From Bacillota bacterium (GTDB lineage Bacteria > Bacillota > Clostridia > Acetivibrionales > DSM-1351): 24,267 nucleotides of DNA. Made by a program: the position numbers and the translations under genes. Of the stretch, positions 1-7,901 are shown piece after piece. The stretch spans positions 1 through 24,267 of the forward strand of contig JAEYTP010000086.1 of NCBI GenBank assembly GCA_023433945.1. The letters are read 5' to 3'. The notes below the pieces were generated by a model. That model had not been told where the DNA came from, made no database searches, and was given only the letters and a program-made list of their open reading frames with translations. Position 1 is the stretch's first letter. The number at the start of each line of letters is the position of its first letter.

Positions 1-49
1 GACCAACCGGTTATGAGCCGGTTGCTCTAACCAACTGAGCTAAAGGCCC
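1..49 (-). tRNA. tRNA with CAU anticodon (Ile2 or Met), 5' part only
   Basis: On the minus strand, positions 49 to 1 give the 5' acceptor strand (GGGCCTT), a D arm with paired GCTC/GAGC around an AGTTGGTTA loop, a 5-bp anticodon stem ACCGG/CCGGT, the loop CTCATAA and part of the variable region. The T arm and 3' acceptor strand lie outside the window. The anticodon is CAT (plus-strand positions 13-15). The acceptor/D-arm sequence resembles, from memory, CAU tRNAs whose C34 is converted to lysidine by TilS, so tRNA-Ile2 is my first choice; elongator tRNA-Met is the alternative. It is divergent from the first protein gene. Confidence 0.9.
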
Positions 50-69
50 TTCAAAAACGGGCGAGTTTT

Positions 70-98
70 AGTATATTAAAAAAAACTGATTATGTCAA
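70..98 (-). promoter_or_regulatory. SigA-type promoter of the tRNA gene
   Basis: Read on the minus strand, a perfect -35 TTGACA (plus 93-98) and a -10 TATACT (plus 70-75) are separated by exactly 17 bp. Transcription would start near 63, about 14 nt before the mature tRNA 5' end. This is the best promoter match in the window, as expected for a stable RNA gene. Confidence 0.85.
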
Positions 99-184
99 TA
101 GAATAATTAATCTTTTTTGAAATAATAATAATTATTTTAGGAACACAAACATATTATTTGCTGATAAAATATATAAGTATTATA

Positions 185-213
185 TTGGTATTATTACGAA
201 TATTTATTATATC
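185..213 (+). promoter_or_regulatory. possible SigA promoter of the M42 peptidase cluster
   Basis: TTGGTA (185-190) and TATATC (208-213) are 17 bp apart, about 60 bp before the first peptidase start. The whole 50-273 spacer is extremely AT-rich, so chance matches are likely. Apart from this and the divergent tRNA promoter I see nothing else in the spacer. Confidence 0.25.
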
Positions 214-273
214 GTTTTAAATACATATTATTTTGGTAAAATAAAGGCTATAAACGAAAAAAGGAGACTTTAG

Positions 274-1326
274 ATGAGCATTACTCAAAATCTTGAAAAG
301 TTGTCTATGCTTACTTCAGTTGCAGGCTTTGAGAAGCAAGCCGCACAATCACTTTTGAATATTTTCAAGGATCTGTGTGATGAAGTATATATAGACAGAT
401 TTTATAATGTTATATGCGTAAAAAATGGTTCACACAAAGCGGCAAAGAAAATTATGCTCACTGCCCATATGGATGAAATAGGATTAATTGTTTCATCTGT
501 TGATGATAACGGCTACATTGGAATTTCAAATATTGGTGGGGTGGACGCTAAGGTATTGTTAGCACAAGAGGTAATTGTCCATGGTAAAAAGGACATTTAC
601 GGTGTTATCGGTGCAACGCCGCCACATCTATTAAAACAAGAGGATAGAGATAAAACAATCAGATTAGATGGTTTGAGAGTAGATACAGGGATTAGCGGCG
701 GCAAGCTAAAAGAGCTGATTTCAATTGGAGACCTAATAACAATAAAAGCACCGTTTACTTCTCTTGCAGGAGGCAAGGTTTGCTGCAAAGCGCTTGACAA
801 CAGAGCAGGTGTAAGCTGTCTAATTGAAGTGCTCAAGCTTATGCAAAATGTAAAGCACGAAAACACTATTATCTGTGTGGCTTCTACACAGGAAGAAACC
901 TACCTCACGGGAGTTATAACCGCTTCTCATGCATTATTACCCGATGCTGCCTTTGTAATAGATGTTTCACACGGTGAAATACCTGATGCTCCAAAGGATA
1001 ATACGTCAGTATTAGGAAAGGGTCCTGAAATCGCTATAGGTCCAAATTTACACCCCAAAATGGTTAGGAAGTGCTTTGATTTGGCTAAAGATGCCATGAT
1101 ACCATTTCAAAAGATGGTTGAGTCGGGGGATACAGGCACAGAGGCCTGGGCTACACAGGTTTCCTGCCTAGGTATACCAACCGTCCTGCTTTCAATCCCT
1201 TTGAGATACATGCATACTCAGGTAGAGGTTATTTCTACAGCAGATGTTAAGTATACGGCACGCATTGCAGCAGAGTTTCTAAAGCTTGGTCAGCAGGAGG
1301 TTTCTGACGTCTTAACACTATATTGA
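274..1326 (+). CDS. M42 family metallo-aminopeptidase, copy 1
   Basis: A 350-residue cytoplasmic protein of the M42 (TET aminopeptidase) family, which removes N-terminal residues from short peptides using two metal ions and usually forms dodecameric cages. Visible ligand and catalytic motifs are AHMDE (His65, Asp67), KALDNR (Asp175), QEE (Glu207/Glu208), VIDVSHG (Asp230) and the late RYMHT (His314), so the active site looks complete. The segment after QEE reads TYLTG where the two neighbouring copies have VGLRG, so this is the most divergent of the three and may differ in specificity. Start: ATG at 274 preceded by AAAGGAG. The next peptidase begins 16 bp after its stop, so the two are probably co-transcribed. 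M42 members are often mis-named endoglucanases; nothing here suggests cellulase activity. The three tandem copies point to intracellular peptide recycling. Confidence 0.93.
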   Translation: MSITQNLEKLSMLTSVAGFEKQAAQSLLNIFKDLCDEVYIDRFYNVICVKNGSHKAAKKIMLTAHMDEIGLIVSSVDDNGYIGISNIGGVDAKVLLAQEVIVHGKKDIYGVIGATPPHLLKQEDRDKTIRLDGLRVDTGISGGKLKELISIGDLITIKAPFTSLAGGKVCCKALDNRAGVSCLIEVLKLMQNVKHENTIICVASTQEETYLTGVITASHALLPDAAFVIDVSHGEIPDAPKDNTSVLGKGPEIAIGPNLHPKMVRKCFDLAKDAMIPFQKMVESGDTGTEAWATQVSCLGIPTVLLSIPLRYMHTQVEVISTADVKYTARIAAEFLKLGQQEVSDVLTLY

Positions 1327-1342
1327 TTGAGAGGTATTTTTA

Positions 1343-2392
1343 ATGATTTTGCAAGAACTTACTACATTGAACGGCGTTGCAGGTAACGAAAACGAAGTAA
1401 GAGAGTTTATCATAGAAATAGTAAAGAACCTTTGTGATGACATTATCGTTGATTCCATTGGAAATGTTATCTGCCACAAAAAAGGAAGAGGCAATAATGC
1501 AAAGGTAATGTTATCCGCTCATATGGATGAGGTTGGCTTTATTATATCGGGTCACACAGATAAGGGTTATATCAAGTTTAAGTGCATTGGAGGTATTGAT
1601 GACAGAATACTTCCGGGCAAAAGAGTAACCATTGGCAAAGACCGAGTAAAAGGTATAATAGGTGCAAAACCTATACACATGCAGGATAAAGATGAGCGCA
1701 CCAAGATAACCAAGGTTAAAAACCTCTATATTGATGTTGGTGCTGAGAGTAAGGAGGAGGCTGAGAAGCTTGCGCCATTAGCTGAGTTTGTTGCGTTTGA
1801 CTCTGAATATGTTGAGTTTGGTGACAATTGCATCAAGGCTAAGGCATTGGATGATAGAGTTGGATGTGCTGTGCTTATGGAAGTGCTAAAGCACGATTAC
1901 GATTTTGAATTGTATGTTTGCTTTACTGTTCAGGAGGAAGTTGGCTTAAGAGGTGCACAAGTAGCAGCATACAGGGTTATGCCGGATATAGCTTTAGTAA
2001 TAGAGGGCACAACCTGTGCTGACGTTCCTGAGGTTGAAAAGCAGGACTATTCAACTGTTTTAGGCAACGGTGCTGCGTTGACTTTCATGGATAGAACCTG
2101 CCTTTGTGACAAGGACTTGGTAAAGTATATTTATCAGCTTGCAAAGGATAGCGGAATAAAGGTTCAGTACAAACAAACCACTACAGGGGGAAATGATGCA
2201 GGACAGATACAGAGAACGGGTAAAGGTGCAAAGACAGCTTCAATTTCTGTGCCTTGCAGATATATTCACTCACCCGTATCAGTTATGAGTAGTGAAGACT
2301 ATGAAAGCGTTGAACGTCTCACTCTGAAAGTTCTTGAACAGCTGAGTAAGGATAAAAATGCGCTAAAACAATTTGTTGTTGAAAATAAATAA
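1343..2392 (+). CDS. M42 family metallo-aminopeptidase, copy 2
   Basis: A 349-residue M42 aminopeptidase with the full ligand set: AHMDEVG (His60, Asp62), KALDDR (Asp170), QEEVGLRGA (Glu198/Glu199), VIEGTT (Glu221 in place of the Asp of the other two copies; both acids occur at this position in the family) and RYIHSP (His309). Start ATG 1343 follows GAGAGG closely after the stop of copy 1, so translation may be coupled. The Asp-to-Glu change at a metal ligand is a typical subgroup marker and suggests paralogues specialised for different N-terminal residues rather than a recent duplication. Cytoplasmic; no signal peptide or membrane segment. Confidence 0.93.
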   Translation: MILQELTTLNGVAGNENEVREFIIEIVKNLCDDIIVDSIGNVICHKKGRGNNAKVMLSAHMDEVGFIISGHTDKGYIKFKCIGGIDDRILPGKRVTIGKDRVKGIIGAKPIHMQDKDERTKITKVKNLYIDVGAESKEEAEKLAPLAEFVAFDSEYVEFGDNCIKAKALDDRVGCAVLMEVLKHDYDFELYVCFTVQEEVGLRGAQVAAYRVMPDIALVIEGTTCADVPEVEKQDYSTVLGNGAALTFMDRTCLCDKDLVKYIYQLAKDSGIKVQYKQTTTGGNDAGQIQRTGKGAKTASISVPCRYIHSPVSVMSSEDYESVERLTLKVLEQLSKDKNALKQFVVENK

Positions 2393-2411
2393 GCTATTTA
2401 TCTTAAAAAAC

Positions 2412-2508
2412 AGAAGTTATTTAACTGAAAAAATCGAGAAGTTAATTGATATAAAAAATTAAAAATTTATTTGCTTTGAATATTAGAAGTTATTAATAAA
2501 AAGAGTTT
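2412..2508 (+). repeat. degenerate 24-bp tandem repeat, about four units
   Basis: The spacer between peptidase copies 2 and 3 contains AGAAGTTAWT at 2412, 2437 and 2485, with A-rich tails of similar layout. The intervals (25 and 48 bp) fit a unit of about 24 bp with one eroded unit near 2461. The region is very AT-rich, so the periodicity is suggestive rather than certain. Confidence 0.5.
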
Positions 2509-2547
2509 TTGATATGAAAATAAAGATGTTAAAAAGGATGGTTCAAT

Positions 2548-3534
2548 ATGAAGGAAACACTAAAAAAAGTTACTCAAGCATTTGGCGTTTCAGGACATGA
2601 AGACGAAGTGAGAGACGTGATTATAGAAGAAATTAAGCAATACGTTGATGAAATAAAAACCGATGCTATGGGAAACCTTATTGCAATCAAAAAGGGAACA
2701 AAAAAGAAGATAATGCTGGCTGCTCACATGGATGAGATAGGTATTGTTGCCACATACATTGATGACAAGGGCTTTATTAGATTTTCAAATATTGGAGGAG
2801 TATCACCTTACTTTGCATTAAACCAAAGGGTAAAGTTCCAAAGTGGAGTTATTGGTTGTGTTGCAGCAGAAGGTAAGCTTCCCGACTACAAGAACCTAAA
2901 TCTTTCTAAGATGTTCATAGACATCGGGTGTAAGGATAAGGCAGAGACGGAAAAGTACGTCAATATTGGTGATGTAGCTACCTTTGTAGGAGATTTTTAT
3001 ACAATGGGCGATGTAGCGGTATCAAAGGCAATGGATAATCGCAGTGGCTGTGCAGTGCTTATTGAAATGATAAAGGGTGCACCAAAGACCGACAATGAGA
3101 TTTATTATGTATTTACTACTCAAGAAGAAGTGGGATTGCGTGGTGCAAAGACGGCTGCATATGCAATAATGCCTGATTGCGCATTGGCAATAGACATCAC
3201 TACTACTGCTGACACTCCTGAATGTCATAAGCATGATGTCATAATGACAGGTGGACCTGCTCTCAAAATTAAGGATGCTGTCTATATAGCCCATCCTGAA
3301 ATTAGAAGGCTTCTTGAAGAGACCGCAAATGCTCAAAACATACCTTTTACAAGAGAATTACTTGAAAGAGGTGGCACTGACTGCGGAGCTATCCAGACAA
3401 CAGGTATTGGAGTACCTTGTGGGGGGATTAGTATCGCTTGCAGATATATACATTCTCCTTGCGAAATGGTTAGTATTACCGACTTAAATAATTGTGTGAA
3501 GCTTGCGACAGCATTTGTAAAGGCATATAAGTAA
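2548..3534 (+). CDS. M42 family metallo-aminopeptidase, copy 3
   Basis: A 328-residue M42 peptidase, the shortest of the three. Motifs: AHMDEIG (His60, Asp62), KAMDNR (Asp163), TQEEVGLRGA (Glu193/Glu194), AIDITT (Asp216) and RYIHSP (His302). It is about 20 residues shorter than its neighbours, mainly in the region between the first metal site and the KAMDNR motif. Start ATG 2548 has AAAGGATG upstream. A 155-bp repeat-rich spacer separates it from copy 2, so it may have its own promoter. Cytoplasmic peptide degradation is the family role; the exact substrates cannot be read from sequence. Confidence 0.93.
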   Translation: MKETLKKVTQAFGVSGHEDEVRDVIIEEIKQYVDEIKTDAMGNLIAIKKGTKKKIMLAAHMDEIGIVATYIDDKGFIRFSNIGGVSPYFALNQRVKFQSGVIGCVAAEGKLPDYKNLNLSKMFIDIGCKDKAETEKYVNIGDVATFVGDFYTMGDVAVSKAMDNRSGCAVLIEMIKGAPKTDNEIYYVFTTQEEVGLRGAKTAAYAIMPDCALAIDITTTADTPECHKHDVIMTGGPALKIKDAVYIAHPEIRRLLEETANAQNIPFTRELLERGGTDCGAIQTTGIGVPCGGISIACRYIHSPCEMVSITDLNNCVKLATAFVKAYK

Positions 3535-3606
3535 AATATTATTTATATAGAAATCATTTTGAATTAAAGGTTTATATAATTAAAGATATATAAAAAATAA
3601 AGATTT

Positions 3607-3628
3607 ATTATTAATGCAGATTAATAAT
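3607..3628 (+). repeat. AT-only inverted repeat after the peptidase cluster
   Basis: ATTATTAAT (3607-3615) and its exact reverse complement ATTAATAAT (3620-3628) flank a GCAG loop, and a T-rich tract follows. It could be a weak terminator for the third peptidase gene, but a stem of only A-T pairs is unstable and the spacer is AT-rich anyway. Confidence 0.25.
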
Positions 3629-3717
3629 TATATATTTTTGAAATGACTTACTTTTAAATCAAATAGGTGTTTTTAGAAGGATATTGGTATCTTTAGTCGA
3701 ATACTATTCACATGCAC

Positions 3718-3738
3718 AGATTTTTGTTACAAAAATCT
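3718..3738 (+). promoter_or_regulatory. 9-bp hairpin in the leader of the beta-CASP gene
   Basis: AGATTTTTG and CAAAAATCT pair perfectly around a 3-nt TTA loop, ending 8 nt before the Shine-Dalgarno AAAGGGGAT of the next gene. It could be an mRNA-stabilising or attenuating element. No U-run of terminator type follows. Confidence 0.4.
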
Positions 3739-3764
3739 TATTTCTTAAAGGGGATGGTTTAGTT

Positions 3765-5396
3765 ATGAAAATTACTTTTCTAGGTGCAGCAAAAACAGTC
3801 ACTGGTTCATGTTATTTGGTTGAAACTAGAGATACCAAGTTCCTTGTTGATTGCGGTATGTTTCAGGGTAGGGCAAATGAAGTAATACTAAATGCTGAAC
3901 CCTTTCCGTTTAACCCTGGTGACTTAGACTTTATGTTACTTTCTCATTCTCATATTGACCATAGTGGTAGAATTCCAAAGCTTTATATGGATGGCTTCAA
4001 GGGTACAATTTATGCTACAAAGGCAACTACTGATTTATGTGGGATAATGCTACCCGATAGCGGACATATTCAAGAGATTGAAAATGAATGGATAAACAGA
4101 AAACGCCAAAGAGCTGGAAAGTCGCCAGTGAAACCTTTATATACTGTAAAAGAAGCTACCGAATGCCTCAGTCTTTTCAAAGGGGTGCCTTACTATGAGT
4201 GTATCAAGATTACTGAGGGTATCAAGGTAAGATTTAATGACGCAGGACATATTCTTGGTTCTGCAGTTATTGAGATTTGGATTACAGAGGGAAATGACGA
4301 GACCAAGATTGTATTTTCTGGTGACTTGGGTAACAAGGGAGTACCTATATTGAGAGACCCGGCCATCATTGATAAGGCAGATTATCTGGTTATTGAATCT
4401 ACATATGGCAACAGGTTGCATACGTATACTGACAATAAGGATAAGGTTGAGGAGTTTATGAACATTATTACCGAGACTATTAAGGGCGGTGGTAATGTAG
4501 TAATTCCATCATTTGCAGTAGGCAGAACCCAAGAAATAATATATGATCTCAATAAATACCTCGATGCAGAAGACCGTAGAATTAAGGAACTTTATAATAT
4601 ACCTGTATACGTAGATAGTCCATTGGCTGTATCCGCTACTCAGATATTTAGAGAAAACCTTGATTGCTTTGATGAAGAAGCTAGAGAGTACATTGCTAAT
4701 GGAGACAATCCTCTGGATTTCCCAAACCTTAAATTTACGCAGTCTGCAGAGGAATCAAGACAGCTCAATGAAAGAAATGACAATATTATTATTATTTCTG
4801 CGAGCGGAATGTGTGATGCAGGCAGAATAAAGCATCACCTTAAGCACAATTTATGGCACAAGGAAAATACCATACTTTTTGTTGGGTATCAGGCAGAAGG
4901 TACCTTAGGAAGAAAGATTCTCGATGGGGCAAAGGTAGTAAAACTATTTGGTGAAGAGATTTCTGTTAATGCTAGAATTGCATCCATTGATGGTTTCTCT
5001 GGTCATGCAGACAAGAAGGGACTTTTATCCTGGATTGGCAGTATTGGTCAAAAGCCAAAGAAAATCTTCGTAGTTCATGGTGAACAGGATGTAATGGCTG
5101 AATTTGCTCATGAAATAACCGATACCTTTGGAATCAATTGTATAGTCCCAACTAGAGGGGATACATATATTGTTAGTACTGACCATGTTTATGAGCACAT
5201 TGACAGCAATGAAATACAGAAGAGATTCAGACGTCTTGCTGTTGTTGAAATGCTTGAAACGCTCAAGGATGAGTTCAATGAACTGGCAGAAATACTAAAA
5301 GCCGACCTTAAGCAGGAGCATTCAGATACTGAGATTGATGAAATTGGTGCTAAGCTCAGGATGGTTGAAAAATCAATAATTGATGCTTTGAAGTAA
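3765..5396 (+). CDS. metallo-beta-lactamase/beta-CASP ribonuclease-like protein
   Basis: A 543-residue cytoplasmic protein of the beta-CASP branch of the metallo-beta-lactamase fold, whose members are zinc-dependent RNA exo/endonucleases related to eukaryotic CPSF-73/Ysh1. Motifs in order: HSHIDH (61-66, metal motif 2), GHILGSA (His162), SGD (Asp187), ESTYGNR (211-217), a beta-CASP insert with PSFAVGRTQE and DSPLAVSAT, SASGMCDAGRIKHHL (346-359) and SGHAD (His414). The last 80 residues are a charged, probably helical tail. An in-frame TTG at 3684 would add 27 residues, but the conserved fold begins at MKITFLGA and the ATG at 3765 has a strong AAAGGGGAT, so I chose 3765. It is flanked by spacers and ends at a strong terminator, so it is probably monocistronic. 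RNA as substrate is inferred from family. Confidence 0.9.
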   Translation: MKITFLGAAKTVTGSCYLVETRDTKFLVDCGMFQGRANEVILNAEPFPFNPGDLDFMLLSHSHIDHSGRIPKLYMDGFKGTIYATKATTDLCGIMLPDSGHIQEIENEWINRKRQRAGKSPVKPLYTVKEATECLSLFKGVPYYECIKITEGIKVRFNDAGHILGSAVIEIWITEGNDETKIVFSGDLGNKGVPILRDPAIIDKADYLVIESTYGNRLHTYTDNKDKVEEFMNIITETIKGGGNVVIPSFAVGRTQEIIYDLNKYLDAEDRRIKELYNIPVYVDSPLAVSATQIFRENLDCFDEEAREYIANGDNPLDFPNLKFTQSAEESRQLNERNDNIIIISASGMCDAGRIKHHLKHNLWHKENTILFVGYQAEGTLGRKILDGAKVVKLFGEEISVNARIASIDGFSGHADKKGLLSWIGSIGQKPKKIFVVHGEQDVMAEFAHEITDTFGINCIVPTRGDTYIVSTDHVYEHIDSNEIQKRFRRLAVVEMLETLKDEFNELAEILKADLKQEHSDTEIDEIGAKLRMVEKSIIDALK

Positions 5397-5413
5397 GTTT
5401 AAAATGAATGAAT

Positions 5414-5460
5414 GGCTTTTGTGATAATAATTCAATATCACAAAAGCCCATTTTATATTT
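5414..5460 (+). terminator. intrinsic terminator after the beta-CASP gene
   Basis: GGCTTTTGTGATA (5414-5426) pairs perfectly with TATCACAAAAGCC (5436-5448) around a 9-nt loop, followed by CATTTTATATTT. It lies 18 bp after the stop codon. Confidence 0.85.
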
Positions 5461-5545
5461 CTTATTTACATATAGCAGGAAAACTTGCAAAAAACTTAGC
5501 TATTTAGATTGCTAAATTTTAAATTATTAAATTAGGAGTAAAGGC

Positions 5546-7744
5546 GTGCGAACTCAAATAAAGGCATATGCAGAAGAAGTAATATCAAAAGTTAATACAA
5601 AGGTTAATGTAAACTCAGTAAAAAAAGCTTGGAGCTTAATTAGTAAGTTTGTAATTAGCAATACCTTTCAGATATTTATTTTCCTGAGTTTGGTGTATTT
5701 TGAGCTATTGTATAGAATCTTTGTATTTAATAGCATAACCACCGATTTTATATACCCCTTTATTGTTTCAATACCTGCTTCTGGATTAATAATTCTCAAC
5801 TGCAGTCTTATTAATAAAAGAAGGTTTAGTATAATTGTTGCCTCGGTGATACTTATTGTAACGACCATATTATATGGACTTCAAATAGTCTATTACAGCA
5901 TTTTCAGAACCTATTTTTCGTTCTATTCACTAGGTGGTACAACAGATGCTCTCCAAATGCAAGACATCGTATTTACTGCATTATATAAAAATATACCTGC
6001 AATTATATTGCTGGTTTTGCCGATAGCGCTGCTATTAATATTTCGAAAGAAGCTGGTATTTCAAAAACTAACCCGATTATTTGCAATTAAATGGCTAGGA
6101 GTAGTGGCCGGCGGAAGCTTGATTTTTATTATGATGTTGAGTATTACAGGCAATGAAACCTTGTCAGCAAAAGATATATATTACAATGAGCCTGCATCTA
6201 TTGTTATGTCCAACAAGTTAGGGCTGTTAATAACTATGAGAAAGGATGTAAATAGCTTAATTGTACCAGAAGATGAACTCTCTGAAGACATAGACAATTT
6301 CGACCTTGAGCCAATAGATTCAAATGCTGCAAATGCAAGTACTAGCAATGAATCTAATCAGGGTAATGATTCTGAGTCAAATAAGAACTCATCTAGTAAT
6401 AATACAAACAATAATACGTCAAATAATACAACTAATAATACTTCAAGCGATAATGCTACAAATAATTCATCTAGTACCAATGATAATGACAATTCTAACA
6501 TTCAGACCAAAACGGAATATAATGTTATGGATATAGACTTTGACAGCCTTATAAAGCAGGAAAAGAATGCAACAATCAAAAATATGCATGCTTATTTTAA
6601 GGAGCAAAGTCCAACCGAGAAAAATGAATACACCGGAATGTTTGAAGGTTGTAACCTTATATTGATAACAGCGGAGGGCTTTTCACCATATGCAATAAGC
6701 AAGGAGTTGACACCTACACTATATGAAATGTCCACTGAGGGTTTTGTTTTCAAAAACTTTTATAACCCTGTATGGGGTGTCAGTACCTCGGATGGAGAAT
6801 ATGTAGCTTGCACAGGTCTGTATCCAAAAACAGGAGTTTGGAGTTTTAAACTCTCGGGGAAAAACTATATGCCTTTTGCATTTGGTAATCAGTTCAAAAG
6901 TCTAGGTTACACAACAAATGCATATCATAATCATTCCTACACTTATTACGGAAGAGATGTCTCCCATCCAAACATGGGATATACATATAAAGGCGTTGGT
7001 AATGGACTTAAGATTACAAAGAACTGGCCTGAATCTGATTTGGAGATGATGCAGGTTACTGTTCCTGAGTATATTAATAATAAACCGTTTCACACATATT
7101 ATATGACTGTAAGCGGACATATGAACTATACATTTGAAGGAAATCAAATGGCGAGAAAAAACAAGCAATATGTTGAACATTTACAGCTATCTAATAGCGC
7201 TAAAGCATATATTGCATGCAATATGGAGCTGGAGTTTGCCATGAAGCACCTTGTAGACAGCCTTGATGCTCAAGGCATCCTTGAAAATACTGTAATAGCT
7301 ATTAGTCCTGATCATTACCCTTATGGTCTTGAGAAAAAGTATATTGATGAGTTAGCTGGTCATGAGGTTGAGAGCAACTTTGAGTTGTACAAGAGTAGCT
7401 TTATACTCTGGAAAAAGGGAATGAAAACCGTAACAGTTGAAAAGAATTGTTCTAGTGTGGATATAGCACCAACCATTTCCAATCTTTTTGGCCTAAAGTA
7501 CGATTCCAGGCTATTAATGGGAAAAGATATATTATCTAATAATAAAGCCTTAGTTGTATTCAATAATAAAAGTTGGATTACAGATTCGGCAATGTATAAC
7601 AGTATCACTCGCAAGGTGAATACCTTTAACGGCGAGAGTTTAGATAAGGACTATGTTGCAACGGTTAATAAGCTGGTAGATTCAAAACTAAAGATATCTG
7701 CCAAAATTTTGGAAACAGATTATTTTAAAAAGATAATAGAGTAA
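5546..7744 (+). CDS. LtaS-like membrane sulfatase / phosphoglycerol transferase-family protein
   Basis: A 732-residue protein with about five N-terminal membrane helices (roughly 37-60, 67-86, 94-118, 149-166, 183-201), an Asn/Ser/Thr-rich linker (about 259-318) and an extracellular sulfatase-type domain (about 365-690). The LtaS-type active site is recognisable: Glu377 in ITAEGFS, the nucleophile Thr414 in GVSTSDGE, and Asp589-His590 in ISPDHYPYG. LtaS enzymes move glycerol-phosphate from phosphatidylglycerol onto lipoteichoic acid; related proteins modify other envelope glycans, so the acceptor is uncertain. Start is GTG 5546, with AGGAG 7 nt upstream. The 60-residue linker is unusual compared with the short loop in standard LtaS. 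The next gene encodes a secreted lysozyme-like protein, consistent with a cell-envelope role. Confidence 0.85.
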   Translation: MRTQIKAYAEEVISKVNTKVNVNSVKKAWSLISKFVISNTFQIFIFLSLVYFELLYRIFVFNSITTDFIYPFIVSIPASGLIILNCSLINKRRFSIIVASVILIVTTILYGLQIVYYSIFRTYFSFYSLGGTTDALQMQDIVFTALYKNIPAIILLVLPIALLLIFRKKLVFQKLTRLFAIKWLGVVAGGSLIFIMMLSITGNETLSAKDIYYNEPASIVMSNKLGLLITMRKDVNSLIVPEDELSEDIDNFDLEPIDSNAANASTSNESNQGNDSESNKNSSSNNTNNNTSNNTTNNTSSDNATNNSSSTNDNDNSNIQTKTEYNVMDIDFDSLIKQEKNATIKNMHAYFKEQSPTEKNEYTGMFEGCNLILITAEGFSPYAISKELTPTLYEMSTEGFVFKNFYNPVWGVSTSDGEYVACTGLYPKTGVWSFKLSGKNYMPFAFGNQFKSLGYTTNAYHNHSYTYYGRDVSHPNMGYTYKGVGNGLKITKNWPESDLEMMQVTVPEYINNKPFHTYYMTVSGHMNYTFEGNQMARKNKQYVEHLQLSNSAKAYIACNMELEFAMKHLVDSLDAQGILENTVIAISPDHYPYGLEKKYIDELAGHEVESNFELYKSSFILWKKGMKTVTVEKNCSSVDIAPTISNLFGLKYDSRLLMGKDILSNNKALVVFNNKSWITDSAMYNSITRKVNTFNGESLDKDYVATVNKLVDSKLKISAKILETDYFKKIIE

Positions 7745-7901
7745 AACAACGTAACAAAAATATCTGGCATTTGAGGTTTTTTATTTGGTAACTATTTGAA
7801 TTGACTTTTAGCCTTTTTATTTGTATAACTTATTAGGTGTTATAAATACAGCCTTTTGTTTTAAATAGGCTGTTAATAAACTTAATGAGGACATTACAAA
7901 A

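Noticed and set aside
3684..3764. In-frame TTG extension of the beta-CASP protein
   Set aside because: The added 27 residues lie before the conserved start of the fold, cross a hairpin and have a weaker site than ATG 3765.
6324..6536. 70-codon + strand ORF rich in Ile/Met/Gln inside the LtaS-like gene
   Set aside because: It is the shifted reading of the AAT-rich Asn/Ser linker tract.
7848..7873. ACAGCCT/AGGCTGT inverted repeat as a terminator of the LtaS-like gene
   Set aside because: Only 7 bp, about 100 bp after the stop, and no T-run follows on either strand that would support termination.
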